From contig NZ_JACHHB010000018.1 of assembly GCF_014202575.1 (NCBI RefSeq), positions 1-64,000 on the forward strand: 64,000 bases of DNA. The letters run 5' to 3'. Position numbers and translations under genes: made by a program. How positions within the stretch are numbered: the first letter of the stretch is position 1; every line of letters starts with the position of its first letter. The notes under the pieces are model-generated. The model was not told the origin of the DNA, did no database searches, and saw nothing but the letters and a program-made list of their open reading frames with translations. Source of the DNA: Texcoconibacillus texcoconensis. GTDB lineage: Bacteria; Bacillota; Bacilli; Bacillales; Salisediminibacteriaceae. Below are positions 17,594 through 26,391 of the stretch, one piece after another.

Positions 17594-20077
17594 TTACTTC
17601 GCAATTGCATACTGTGGTGTGGGAATTGACGCCCACTTTGGAAGGTTATGATCTACTTTTGCAACCATAACCGTCATGTCATCGACAATATGTCCACCGC
17701 GCTCACGAATGACACGTTCCATAATCACATCTGCTACTTCTTGTGGGTCTTCTGTTTTTAATTCTTGTATAATTCGTTTCATCCATACTTCATCATTTTC
17801 AATATGCTTCGGCCCTTCATAGACGCCATCGCTCATTAAAATTAACAAGTCGCCCGCCTTTAACTGTTCGTTGACGACATCGACATCAAATTCATGAAGC
17901 ATCCCAATTGGCAGATTACTAGATTCAACCATTTTCACTTGTTTGCCTCTTTTTATGAAAGAGGGGGTTGAGCCTACTTTGAGAAATTTCGCTGAAGCAT
18001 CTTGTAAATCAATCATCGTTAAATCAAGCGTCGAAAAAATCTCATCTTCTGATCGCAGCGACAGGACAGAATTGATCGACTTAATGGCGACTGTCTCTTC
18101 AATTCCTGATTGGAGGACATTTCTCAACAGCTGCAATGTTTCACTACTTTCGATATGTGCCCGCTCACCATTTCCCATTCCATCACTAATCGCAAGTGCA
18201 TATTTTCCCGCATTAATCGGAAGTGTTGAGTAACTATCTCCGGAAACCCAACCCCCACCTTTTGCCGCATTTGCAACACCCGTTTTGACAACAAATTGCT
18301 TAGCTGAACCAAATGAGACACGGTCATGTCCATATGGAGACGCAGATGGTTCAGTGTGTTTCACAACAATCGTCTCTTCTAAGATTGACGACAACAATGG
18401 CGCTACAATTTTCTCACTTTCATTCAAATCATTTTTTGGTAAGGTAATCTCAATATCAATATTTCCAGCATCTAACTGATAGATTTCTACTTGGTCAATG
18501 TCAACTCCCGCATCAGCAATAGCCTCACCAATTTGCTCCTCTTGTTTTTGGTGGGTTGTTTTTTCACGTTGAATTTCTTTAGCAAAATCATCCATCACTT
18601 GTGATACACCACGGAGTTGATCCGCCACTAAGCGACGACTTTCTGTCAATTGATTTTGCAGCTGTTGACTCGCTTCATAAGACTTCAATTCATCTTTGAT
18701 CGCTTGAATGACTTTATCAGGTTTCACACAATGGTTTGAGAAGTCATGATACAAGCGGCCTTGTCTGACTCCTCCTTCGTCTTGGCATTCTTGCATAAGA
18801 TCTTCCATATATTGATACGTCTCTTCAAACTTATTCGCCCAACATTTTTCCTTTTTAAAGCATGTTTGGCACGTGTGCTCTGTGACACGGCTCAAGAAAA
18901 CATCCATATCTTTCGTGTCGAAGTCAGTTTTCTTCGGCTTTTCCATCGCTGTAAAACTTTCTGATAACGTATGGAAAAGGTCGGAAAATTGCTCGACTTT
19001 TTGCGCTGTTATATCACGTACTTTGCGCATATATTGTTGTTGCTCTTGCGAATGTTCCACTGTACCTGGCACGTACCGAGATAAATGCTCGATAAATGAC
19101 TTCGGTGTAAGTAAAAATAGACTGATAGCGACCAATGTTTCATAAATCGATGTCATCACAAGCGTCTGACTATCACCATACATACTAATAAGCACCGTTC
19201 CTATGAGTAAACCTACGCCTACGCCCATTTTTTTCCCTTCACGTAACAAACCACCGAGTAAACCGGAAAACGCTAATAAACTCATTTGATATAAACTTGC
19301 GACATTCGCAAGGCTTAAAATTAATCCCGTTACCACACCAACAGTTGAGCCAATTGCCGCACCACCGACAAATGCAGCAAGCAGTAAAACATATCTCGCT
19401 AATATTGATTCAACAGCCATTCCATACACGACCCAGCCGATCGTTCCAATCATGATCGAAGCTAAGAAAATCATCAGACAAATAATCTCTTCATTTCGAT
19501 AACTTCGCTGCCGTTTTCGTTCCATAAGAAGGGGAATACTCTGGAAAAAAATCATTGTCACAACGGCTGATAAAGATGCCTCTGCCGTTGAAATCATCCA
19601 TGTGTATTCAGAAACCATTCCTTCAGTTGCCGTTAAGTACCCAAACCGGACCGCCCATACAGACAAAAACACATGAATAAACACAGCCTTCGTGTTTTTC
19701 TTCAAAACAAGTTCAGACGTCCTTTGGATCAACGCATAAACAAGCAAGGCGCTTACAGTAAACCAAGCGACACTCAAGTTTACCGACATCGTACCGAGAA
19801 TTAATGCGATAAATGCCAGTTTGGCATGTTCCCGTTTGGTCATCCATATCACAGCGAAAAATGGGACAACAAACGGAAGCATTTCCGAAAGAATCATAGC
19901 TCGTCCAAGCAAAAAGCCGACAAGATAAATAAAAAGCCCCCATTGGAAGAGAACCGTTCTCATCCAGGATCGTACTTTAGTTAAACGATTTGTAGCGGAA
20001 TCTTTGAACCGTTGCAAACTGTCTCCTACGCCAGTCCGCTTTTCCATCGAAGGATGATTGAGGATTCTTTGTGACAT
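17594..20077 (-). CDS. spoIIE: Stage II sporulation protein E, SigF-activating phosphatase
   Basis: Dephosphorylates SpoIIAA-P in the forespore and so releases SigF; also acts in polar septum formation with FtsZ. The product has about ten membrane helices in the first 330 residues, a cytoplasmic linker with the cysteine cluster HTCQTCFKKEKC, and a C-terminal PP2C domain. PP2C motifs include ALAISDGMGNGERA and LLILMSDGVYEG. With the ATG at 20077 (AGGTGG 8 nt upstream) the length is 827 residues, the same as in B. subtilis. It has its own Spo0A-type promoter and follows a terminator after yabR. The tRNA genes that lie upstream in B. subtilis are absent. Confidence 0.96.
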   Translation of the reverse strand: MSQRILNHPSMEKRTGVGDSLQRFKDSATNRLTKVRSWMRTVLFQWGLFIYLVGFLLGRAMILSEMLPFVVPFFAVIWMTKREHAKLAFIALILGTMSVNLSVAWFTVSALLVYALIQRTSELVLKKNTKAVFIHVFLSVWAVRFGYLTATEGMVSEYTWMISTAEASLSAVVTMIFFQSIPLLMERKRQRSYRNEEIICLMIFLASIMIGTIGWVVYGMAVESILARYVLLLAAFVGGAAIGSTVGVVTGLILSLANVASLYQMSLLAFSGLLGGLLREGKKMGVGVGLLIGTVLISMYGDSQTLVMTSIYETLVAISLFLLTPKSFIEHLSRYVPGTVEHSQEQQQYMRKVRDITAQKVEQFSDLFHTLSESFTAMEKPKKTDFDTKDMDVFLSRVTEHTCQTCFKKEKCWANKFEETYQYMEDLMQECQDEGGVRQGRLYHDFSNHCVKPDKVIQAIKDELKSYEASQQLQNQLTESRRLVADQLRGVSQVMDDFAKEIQREKTTHQKQEEQIGEAIADAGVDIDQVEIYQLDAGNIDIEITLPKNDLNESEKIVAPLLSSILEETIVVKHTEPSASPYGHDRVSFGSAKQFVVKTGVANAAKGGGWVSGDSYSTLPINAGKYALAISDGMGNGERAHIESSETLQLLRNVLQSGIEETVAIKSINSVLSLRSEDEIFSTLDLTMIDLQDASAKFLKVGSTPSFIKRGKQVKMVESSNLPIGMLHEFDVDVVNEQLKAGDLLILMSDGVYEGPKHIENDEVWMKRIIQELKTEDPQEVADVIMERVIRERGGHIVDDMTVMVAKVDHNLPKWASIPTPQYAIAK

Positions 20078-20110
20078 GTGATGCACCACCTGTTTTAGAA
20101 TGATAGTCTC

Positions 20111-20154
20111 ATTATAAACAGATAAGAATTGAAGATTTTGTCAAAACAAGTGGG
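20111..20154 (-). promoter_or_regulatory. spoIIE promoter with Spo0A box and long spacer
   Basis: TTGACA (20139-20144) and TATAAT (20111-20116) are separated by 22 bp instead of 17. B. subtilis spoIIE is known for a similarly over-long spacer (21 bp) that needs Spo0A-P. A near-perfect 0A box, TTTTGTCAAAA on the plus strand (20136-20146), covers the -35. Two weaker boxes follow around 20154-20178. An inverted-repeat arm (20143-20153) also overlaps the -35 and pairs with the Shine-Dalgarno region at 20086-20096. Confidence 0.7.
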
Positions 20155-20303
20155 CTTGTCCAAAAAAATGTTCGACTTGTTTCTAGGTATCACGGCTACG
20201 ATTTACGTTTTTGTGTATGTTTTTATAGCGAATAGCGTCGCTGATTAACGAAACGTCATACAAATGTGGAATTAACGAAGAAATAATAAGTAAGCTTGTG
20301 CAC

Positions 20304-20336
20304 ACAAAAAACACTTACCATCAAAGGTAAGTGTTA
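20304..20336 (-). terminator. Terminator after yabR
   Basis: AACACTTACC and GGTAAGTGTT form a perfect 10-bp stem (20310-20335) with a T run on the minus strand. Confidence 0.9.
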
Positions 20337-20367
20337 GCATAACGTATCTTTTTCTCTAGCAACAAGT

Positions 20368-20793
20368 TTATCCGCGTTTAGCGCCACGACCGCCACGTTT
20401 TGATTCGGTTTGTCGTTTCAACGTCGATAAACGTTCTTCACTATCTTTTAAGAAACGGTTCATTTTATCTTCAAAAGATGGTTCTTTGCGACGATTTCGC
20501 CCACCACCTTGTGAAGGCTTGGAACTTTTACGATCTGCAGAAGGCTTTTGAGCTGCAGATTCATTTGCTTTACGAATAGACAAACCAATTTTACCATCAT
20601 CTTCAACATTCAATACTTTAACGGTCACTTCATCGCCTACAGTAAGAATTTCATTAATATCTTTCACATAGTTATCAGCCACTTCACTAATGTGAACGAG
20701 TCCAGTCGAACCGCCAGGAAGTTCTACAAAAGCACCAAAGTGCGTAATTCCTGTAATTTTCCCTTGCAACTTGCTGCCTACCTCAATCGACAT
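20368..20793 (-). CDS. yabR: S1-domain RNA-binding protein YabR
   Basis: A 141-residue protein with one S1 OB-fold at the N-terminus (about residues 4-75): GSKLQGKITGITHFGAFVEL and GLVHISEVADNYVKD are textbook S1 sequence. The remaining half is basic and low-complexity with a C-terminal RGGRGAKRG, consistent with RNA binding (general stress protein 13 group). It follows divIC and has its own promoter overlapping the divIC stop codon. The ATG is preceded by AAGGAGGAG. Confidence 0.92.
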   Translation of the reverse strand: MSIEVGSKLQGKITGITHFGAFVELPGGSTGLVHISEVADNYVKDINEILTVGDEVTVKVLNVEDDGKIGLSIRKANESAAQKPSADRKSSKPSQGGGRNRRKEPSFEDKMNRFLKDSEERLSTLKRQTESKRGGRGAKRG

Positions 20794-20835
20794 GTAAAAA
20801 GAGCTCCTCCTTAATCATACTATATATTTATATAT

Positions 20836-20865
20836 ATTATACCGATACGCCGGGGTGCGTGTCAA
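20836..20865 (-). promoter_or_regulatory. SigA promoter of yabR
   Basis: Both boxes match the consensus exactly: TTGACA (20860-20865), 18 bp, TATAAT (20836-20841). The -35 overlaps the stop codon of divIC. Confidence 0.75.
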
Positions 20866-21242
20866 TCTGACGATGAATTAGGTATTTGAAATAACGTTTC
20901 ACCTGGTTTCGTTAGAAAATAATCTCGACGCGCGATTTCGGCTATGTATTCATAGTCATGTAAGTTGTCCACTTCTTGACGTAAATCTTGTTCCTCTGCC
21001 TTTAATTGTTCCAATTCCTGTTCAAGAACATTCTTCTCCTCTTTTTGTTGCTCAATAGAATTGGCTTGTGAATGGAGTGTTACAGAAGTAAAAATAAGAA
21101 AGGTGATCATAAATAGACCAGCAATACTTAAACGACGGTAAAGGCCTTTTCTTCTTCTCCGCTTTTGTTCGTCTAATCGTTGTTGTTGTTCGTAGTAAGC
21201 CGATTTTAATGTTTCTACTTTCGTTGACCGATCCGATGCCAT
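20862..21242 (-). CDS. divIC: Cell-division protein DivIC (FtsB-like)
   Basis: A bitopic membrane protein of the division machinery that pairs with FtsL. It has a 30-residue basic cytoplasmic N-terminus (EQKRRRRKGLYRR), one membrane helix (about residues 39-56) and an outer coiled coil (about 60-95, rich in Glu and Leu). It ends with the DivIC motif YEYIAEIARRDYFLTKPGE. Length is 126 residues, as in B. subtilis. It follows yabQ by 4 bases and ends at the yabR promoter. Confidence 0.95.
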   Translation of the reverse strand: MASDRSTKVETLKSAYYEQQQRLDEQKRRRRKGLYRRLSIAGLFMITFLIFTSVTLHSQANSIEQQKEEKNVLEQELEQLKAEEQDLRQEVDNLHDYEYIAEIARRDYFLTKPGETLFQIPNSSSD

Positions 21243-21246
21243 ATAC

Positions 21247-21837
21247 TCACCCTTTCTTTCGCCTTATCCATCGAACTACTTTCTTTGATACTTTATGAAC
21301 GGCTGTAAACATGCGGTTCACCCGCTCTTTGAAATGATTAGGTATCCAAGAAGCAATCATTCGACCGATCCAAGTTAGTGGTATAAAAAGTAATTTACTT
21401 AAAAATCTTACAATACGCCATAAAGCCGTTACCACTATCATACAAAGGGCAAATATAATTTGCAACAGCCATTTGATAGGCAAAATAATGAACATTTCGA
21501 CCGTTTTTACCGTCAATCGATATAAAGTTTTTATGCATCGGATCGTTGTCTCAAGCCATCGTAAAAAAATTGTCTGAAAAAGACTTTGATAAGCGGCGTA
21601 ACCGAGAAGAACCGCAAGGAAAACATACATTCTCATTTCGCCTTCATTTACATTTAACAAAATGTAGAACATTAGCAGCCCTTGCAATAACCAAAACACG
21701 ACATCATTTGTGAACATTAACCAAATGGGTGGACGCCTTACGCTAAGAAAACGTCGGTACGTATCTATCGAAGCTCCAATCCATACACCCATTACAGTCA
21801 TCGCCAGCATCGTTGCCATTTGCACTGAAATCGTCAC
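21247..21837 (-). CDS. yabQ: Spore-cortex membrane protein YabQ
   Basis: A 196-residue membrane protein with about four to five hydrophobic helices and a strongly basic C-terminus (WIRRKKG). In B. subtilis YabQ is made in the mother cell under SigE and is needed for cortex formation. Its GTG start overlaps the yabP stop codon as GTGA, so it is translationally coupled to yabP. The family signature YRRFLSVRRPPIWLMFTNDV near the N-terminus supports the call. Confidence 0.9.
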   Translation of the reverse strand: MTISVQMATMLAMTVMGVWIGASIDTYRRFLSVRRPPIWLMFTNDVVFWLLQGLLMFYILLNVNEGEMRMYVFLAVLLGYAAYQSLFQTIFLRWLETTIRCIKTLYRLTVKTVEMFIILPIKWLLQIIFALCMIVVTALWRIVRFLSKLLFIPLTWIGRMIASWIPNHFKERVNRMFTAVHKVSKKVVRWIRRKKG

Positions 21838-22142
21838 TTGAACAGTTTCCCAAATAGCCCTTTAGATTTACCGTCAAGTTGATCAAGGTAAACAAGATCA
21901 TCAACTTTCCCTGTAATCGATACGTTCCCTTGATCAACATCTAAATTTTTCATTTGCAGATGCTGGCCTCTGATCGACAAAACGCCCATCGTTGTTTCTA
22001 ATAAAAATTCCTCATTATCGAAACTTTCGACGTGCTTAACCCCTGAAATATCGAGTGATTTCCTACCTACCATTGTGATGCTATGATCCATGTTTGGTTG
22101 ATTAACACTCGTACCAGCCGAAAAATCGTATGAACCTTTCAT
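21834..22142 (-). CDS. yabP: Spore-coat-associated protein YabP
   Basis: A 102-residue protein of the YabP/YqfC family, small mother-cell proteins made under SigE in sporulation. The DISGVKHVESFDNEEFLLET and LSIRGQHLQMKNLDV stretches carry the family pattern. No enzyme motif is present and the biochemical role is unknown. AGGAGGG lies 9 nt before the ATG. The end of that Shine-Dalgarno is part of an inverted repeat with an arm 23 nt upstream. It is coupled to yabQ by GTGA. Confidence 0.9.
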   Translation of the reverse strand: MKGSYDFSAGTSVNQPNMDHSITMVGRKSLDISGVKHVESFDNEEFLLETTMGVLSIRGQHLQMKNLDVDQGNVSITGKVDDLVYLDQLDGKSKGLFGKLFK

Positions 22143-22155
22143 AACATGCGTCCCT

Positions 22156-22196
22156 CCTGTCCAACTTTGTAACAGTCTATGTGTTTATTGGACAGG
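22156..22196 (-). promoter_or_regulatory. Inverted repeat around the yabP promoter region
   Basis: CCTGTCCAA (22188-22196) and TTGGACAGG (22156-22164) are perfect 9-bp complements with a 23-nt loop. The downstream arm overlaps the Shine-Dalgarno. Inside the loop is a SigE-like -10, CATAGACT (22174-22181), but no good -35 is seen. There is no T run, so it is not an ordinary terminator. Confidence 0.55.
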
Positions 22197-22220
22197 GTAG
22201 AACGAAAAAATGTGAAAGTT

Positions 22221-22490
22221 TCACTCTGCGTCAGCTTCAATAAATTCTTCTTTCAGTAATGTGTACATCCCTTCAGCATCTTCTTTCTTCGTTGCAGACT
22301 CTAAGCGCTCAACCCGGAGCGTAACCTTTTTTTGCCCGAATCGAATCGCAATTTCATCACCAATATCTACATTTGACCCTGCTTTAGCGACATTTCCATT
22401 TATCACGATTCTTCCTTTTGAAGCCACTTCCTTTGCTAATGTACGTCGTTTGATTAAACGTGAAACTTTTAAGAACTTATCAATTCTCAT
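22221..22490 (-). CDS. rqcP: S4-domain ribosome quality-control factor RqcP
   Basis: An 89-residue protein made of one S4 RNA-binding domain: MRIDKFLKVSRLIKRRTLAK, then GRIVINGNVAKAGSNVDIGD. This is B. subtilis YabO, which works with RqcH on obstructed 50S subunits to add alanine tails to stalled peptides. I chose the ATG at 22490, with AAGGGGA 6 nt upstream. The longer open frame to 22538 runs inside yabN. It overlaps the yabN end by 11 bases. Confidence 0.92.
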   Translation of the reverse strand: MRIDKFLKVSRLIKRRTLAKEVASKGRIVINGNVAKAGSNVDIGDEIAIRFGQKKVTLRVERLESATKKEDAEGMYTLLKEEFIEADAE

Positions 22491-23958
22491 CATGATTCCC
22501 CTTCCTTTCCTCTCGTTTTGCCTCTTCCCAAAATTCATCTAGTTGTTGCAATGATTTTTCCTGCCATGACTCGGCATTTTCATATAACTTCGCTTCAATA
22601 AAAGAAAACCGCTTTTCAAATGTTTGATTTGTATGCATGAGCGCTTCTTCTGGATTGATATCATGAAAACGTGCGACGTTGGTTAACGCAAACAGAAGAT
22701 CGCCGAATTCTTTCGTCGCTCGCTCTTTATTACCTGCCTCTATTTCAGTTTGCCATTCGGCCACTTCTTCGTTCACCTTCTCCCACATTGGTGCTTCTTC
22801 TCCCCAATCAAAACCAACTTTAGCTGCCTTTTTTTGAAGTTTATACGCTTTGAAAAGTGCAGGCAAAGATTTTGGAACGGATGAGAGTAATGGCGTATAT
22901 GTATTTTTATCTTCACCTCGTTCTTCCCGCTTCACTTCTTCCCAATTTTTGATGACGTCTTCTGCATCATTCGCTTCAACATCTGCAAACACGTGTGGGT
23001 GACGTCTAATCATTTTCTCCGTTAATGATTGAATCACATCGGCCACCGTAAACATCCCGTCATCCTCACCAATTTGTGCGTGCAACATCACTTGTAGTAA
23101 CACATCTCCAAGCTCTTCAGCCAGATGATCGACATCTTGTTCATCAATCGCTTCCAACACTTCGTATGCTTCTTCTAACAAGTACGGTTTTAATGATTCA
23201 TGCGTTTGCTTACGATCCCAAGGGCAACCATTTGGCCCTCGCAGTGTAGCAATCACATTCTTAAGTGTTGTAAACTCATGATAAAGGAGTGCTTCGTCTC
23301 TAACTGGGGGAACGTAAACAACAGTAAGGTTATTTAAAGAAACAGTGCGGTCAAGTTCGTACAGCGGAACCGTTTCAACCGTCTCATTATCACTACCTGC
23401 AGCTGTAACGATTGAAACAAGATAATCATCTGGAAGGTGATCCATGAGTGTTAGTTTCACCTCAGATGCGATAAAAGAATCGTACACTTGGCAGAAAATA
23501 AGATGTTTTCGAAATGAACATTCATCGCCAGAAAATGAAGTGGCATCAAGCATTTGAAAGCCTTCAATCGGGTCAATTTTCAATGTGGCAAACACATCAT
23601 CAAAAAAGCTTTTTCCCCCTCCGATCTTCACAACGCCTTCAGAATCTTGTTCTAATAAAAGTTGTACTGTACGTTCGGCTACGAGTGGATGTCCTGGTAC
23701 AGCATAAATGATCGGTTGTTTCTGGGCCTCTATTTGCAATGTCTCAACAATCGTTTGATAGACTGACTCAAAGTCGTCATATTGTGTATAGATATCATCA
23801 AACGATTCAATCCCCACTTCTTGCCTTAATTCTTCTATAACAGGATGATCAGCCGTTCGAACCCAGATCTTTTCATGTTTTTTCACTGTTCGATAAATAC
23901 CTAAGGGAAGCTGGTCGATATCCCCCGCTCCCAAGCCGATTACATGAATATCATTCAT
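22480..23958 (-). CDS. yabN: MazG-family nucleotide pyrophosphohydrolase with N-terminal methylase-like domain (YabN)
   Basis: A 492-residue fusion protein. The N-terminal half (about residues 1-220) is a tetrapyrrole-methylase-like domain (VIGLGAGDIDQLPLG and VPGHPLVAERT). The C-terminal half has two MazG modules with LRGPNGCPWDRKQTHESL, the EELGDVLLQVMLHAQI metal site, and a second EFGDLLFALTNVAR. MazG enzymes hydrolyse NTPs to NMP and pyrophosphate, a house-cleaning role. The fusion is normal for Bacillus. It overlaps yabM by 8 bases and rqcP by 11. Confidence 0.94.
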   Translation of the reverse strand: MNDIHVIGLGAGDIDQLPLGIYRTVKKHEKIWVRTADHPVIEELRQEVGIESFDDIYTQYDDFESVYQTIVETLQIEAQKQPIIYAVPGHPLVAERTVQLLLEQDSEGVVKIGGGKSFFDDVFATLKIDPIEGFQMLDATSFSGDECSFRKHLIFCQVYDSFIASEVKLTLMDHLPDDYLVSIVTAAGSDNETVETVPLYELDRTVSLNNLTVVYVPPVRDEALLYHEFTTLKNVIATLRGPNGCPWDRKQTHESLKPYLLEEAYEVLEAIDEQDVDHLAEELGDVLLQVMLHAQIGEDDGMFTVADVIQSLTEKMIRRHPHVFADVEANDAEDVIKNWEEVKREERGEDKNTYTPLLSSVPKSLPALFKAYKLQKKAAKVGFDWGEEAPMWEKVNEEVAEWQTEIEAGNKERATKEFGDLLFALTNVARFHDINPEEALMHTNQTFEKRFSFIEAKLYENAESWQEKSLQQLDEFWEEAKREERKGNHDEN

Positions 23959-25558
23959 CGCCCTTCCTCCTTATATTTAACGCGCGTTCAATTTTTGAAT
24001 AACCAGGTAACATTTCTCGCTCTTCTTCTTGAATGAGTTCACTTTTATTGAGTACTACTATGTAAATAAACGCACCAACAATGGCTGCACTTATCGCTAA
24101 AAACGATGCATTAAGTCGTGTAAACTCTCCTACAATCAATTTCCAGCTTTCAAGCCACAAATACGTCGCAAACACCATGACAACGAGCGCCTTCGTACTG
24201 GATAACACTTGTGACCAAGTTGGCCATTGAAATTTGTTGTTTTGATACAAAATCATAAATCCACATAACGACATCGTGATTGTTGCGGCAACTGTCGCAA
24301 TACTTGCACCAATGATACCAACTAATGGGACAAGAGTCATGTTTAATATCAGTTTAACAACTAAACCTACGACCATACATTGCGCAGCAAAGCGGGATTG
24401 ATCCATTCCTTGTAAAATCCCAGCCACCGCTATAAACAACGACCCAAAAAGTCCTGAAAATGCCATAATTTTTAGCGCCAGCGTAGCTTCTGTATTGGTA
24501 AACAACATCATATTAAATGGTTCCATAATGATCGCCATACCTATCGAGGCAGCAACCGCGACCAAAAAGACAACTTTTAACGTTTTGGTTGTGTAATTTT
24601 CCAGCTTTACCCGTTCGCCTCGTTGGTATGCTTTTGCTACAAGTGGCACTAAACTCAACGCTAAAGCATTCACAGCTACTGTTGCAAATTGTATCATAGG
24701 CCAAGCTCGATCATATGTCCCTTTCACGCTTGCCGCTTCCTCTGTCACCATGCCTGATGCTTGTAGTAATCGCGGGACGGAAATTGCATCGACAAGCTGA
24801 AGTAAGATTAAACAAAGTGCACTTGCAGAAATAAAGAAAGCATCCTTCATCACTTTCAAAACTTGTCCTAAAGAAAAGGTCGATACATTGGAAAAACGCT
24901 TCATATTTCCTATACTGCCGATATGCCGCCTCAATGAAATAGCAAGAATGAAAACAGCCGTCAATCCTGCTAATAAGGTAGCAACGACCGCACCGGTTCC
25001 AGCCATATAAGGACCGTAAACATTCATAAGCCAAGCTGATAATAACAAAATCAATAACACCCGTACAAACTGTTCGGCAACTTGTGCCACAGCCACAGCT
25101 TTCAGACGTTCCGCGCCTTGTAGTACCCCTCGCCCAACCGACAAAAAAGGTAATGTTAAAAAGCACAATGAAATCGCTCGTATAGGTGTAAGTAAATGTT
25201 CATCACCCATCCAACCCGCAATATTTGGAGCTAATGTCCAAATCAACAACCACATTAATACACTGATCATCAAAATGATCATAAATGATAAACGGGCAAT
25301 GTTATTTGCATGATCCTCATCATACGTGGTTTTTTTTTCAGCATATTGCTTAGCAATCACAATAGGTAAACCGTATGTAGCTAACGTTAAAGCAATACCG
25401 TAAAACGGGTATACTTGTTGATAAACATAAAATCCAACGTCACCTGTAATATTTTGATACGGAACTTTATAAACCGCACTCAACAGTTTAGCAATCAAAC
25501 CAGCGATCGATAAAAGCAACGCACCGTTTAGCCAGTCACGAGTACGGGATTGATCCAT
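23951..25558 (-). CDS. yabM: MOP-superfamily polysaccharide/lipid flippase (SpoVB/MurJ type) YabM
   Basis: An integral membrane protein with about 14 helices, of the MATE/PST/MurJ superfamily. The N-terminus reads LNGALLLSIAGLIAKLLSAV followed by YKVPYQNITGDVGFYVYQQ, typical of SpoVB-like lipid II or polysaccharide flippases. The substrate is not settled. The ATG at 25558 has GGGAGAGG 6 nt upstream, giving 535 residues; the open frame extends to 25585. It is the first gene after the spoVT terminator and leads the yabM-yabN-rqcP group. Confidence 0.9.
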   Translation of the reverse strand: MDQSRTRDWLNGALLLSIAGLIAKLLSAVYKVPYQNITGDVGFYVYQQVYPFYGIALTLATYGLPIVIAKQYAEKKTTYDEDHANNIARLSFMIILMISVLMWLLIWTLAPNIAGWMGDEHLLTPIRAISLCFLTLPFLSVGRGVLQGAERLKAVAVAQVAEQFVRVLLILLLSAWLMNVYGPYMAGTGAVVATLLAGLTAVFILAISLRRHIGSIGNMKRFSNVSTFSLGQVLKVMKDAFFISASALCLILLQLVDAISVPRLLQASGMVTEEAASVKGTYDRAWPMIQFATVAVNALALSLVPLVAKAYQRGERVKLENYTTKTLKVVFLVAVAASIGMAIIMEPFNMMLFTNTEATLALKIMAFSGLFGSLFIAVAGILQGMDQSRFAAQCMVVGLVVKLILNMTLVPLVGIIGASIATVAATITMSLCGFMILYQNNKFQWPTWSQVLSSTKALVVMVFATYLWLESWKLIVGEFTRLNASFLAISAAIVGAFIYIVVLNKSELIQEEEREMLPGYSKIERALNIRRKGDE

Positions 25559-25663
25559 CGTCATCCTCTCCCAGTTTAAAGCCATCGATTATACTGGCTT
25601 ATTATAGCACACAACCTATATGACCAGTGTTTACACAAAAATTGTCGCATAAAGTCAACAGCA

Positions 25664-25698
25664 TAAAAGCCTAGCTTAGGAAAGACCTAGCTAGGCTA
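25664..25698 (-). terminator. Terminator after spoVT
   Basis: AGCCTAGCT pairs with AGCTAGGCT (25668-25697), followed by a short TTTA on the minus strand. The T run is weak. Confidence 0.65.
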
Positions 25699-25732
25699 CG
25701 AAATATGTTTTAGATCGATATGTTTTCTATAC

Positions 25733-26272
25733 TTATTGCTCCATTTGTCTAGCCAAAAAGCTAGCTGCTGTTTCAGATAGTTTTCTTTCCACTTCTCCCA
25801 TTGCATTTGTTTCTTTTCCAATCATCACAACAGCACCAATTGGATCGCCATTTGCAATGATTGGCGCAATCGCATAGCCATTTGCATGTTCTTTCGAATC
25901 ACTGACAAGTTCATACTCACCATCATTTGCTTCTAGAGCAGATTCCCTATCATTCATCGCTTTTTCAACTTTTTCACCAATGGATTTATTTGCGTATTCT
26001 TTCTTCGAAGCTCCCGCCACCGCAATATATGCATCTCGGTCAGCAATGAGAACTGTATGCTGGAGACTATCGTATAAAGCTTCGGCATACTCTTTCGCAA
26101 AATCTCCTAACTCTGATATTGGAGAATATTTCTTCAAAATCACTTCACCATCGCGATCGACGAAAATTTCTAGTGGATCGCCTTCACGTATTCTTAAAGT
26201 ACGACGAATTTCTTTTGGAATAACGACACGTCCTAAATCATCAATTCGACGAACAATTCCGGTTGCTTTCAT
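25733..26272 (-). CDS. spoVT: Stage V sporulation transcription factor SpoVT
   Basis: A forespore regulator that tunes SigG-dependent genes. The 179-residue product has an AbrB-type swapped-hairpin DNA-binding domain (residues 1-50: KATGIVRRIDDLGRVVIPKE) followed by a GAF-like domain with HANGYAIAPIIANGDPIGAV. It is the paralogue of abrB in this window, which lacks the GAF part. A SigG-type promoter lies 91-119 bp upstream. An inverted-repeat arm sits between the Shine-Dalgarno GTGAGG and the ATG. Confidence 0.96.
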   Translation of the reverse strand: MKATGIVRRIDDLGRVVIPKEIRRTLRIREGDPLEIFVDRDGEVILKKYSPISELGDFAKEYAEALYDSLQHTVLIADRDAYIAVAGASKKEYANKSIGEKVEKAMNDRESALEANDGEYELVSDSKEHANGYAIAPIIANGDPIGAVVMIGKETNAMGEVERKLSETAASFLARQMEQ

Positions 26273-26362
26273 ACTATAGCTGCCTCACTTTCTTTGGTGT
26301 AATTGCTTTTGAATGTTTTCGTGCCATAAATGAAAACGAGTAGTTCATTTGATGTTGTCCCT

Positions 26363-26391
26363 TATTATCCTAAAATCAAGAAGAACTATTC
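26363..26391 (-). promoter_or_regulatory. SigG-type promoter of spoVT
   Basis: GAATA (26387-26391) fits the -35 consensus GHATR. After 17 bp, GATAATA (26363-26369) fits the -10 consensus CATnnTA at 6 of 7 positions. B. subtilis spoVT is SigG-dependent. It lies inside a long inverted repeat with arms at 26274-26282 and 26417-26425. Confidence 0.6.

Noticed and set aside
20090-20303. tRNA genes between yabR and spoIIE, expected from B. subtilis
   Set aside because: I looked for GGTTCGAATCC-type T-loops and acceptor stems and saw none; only promoter-like and AT-rich sequence is present.
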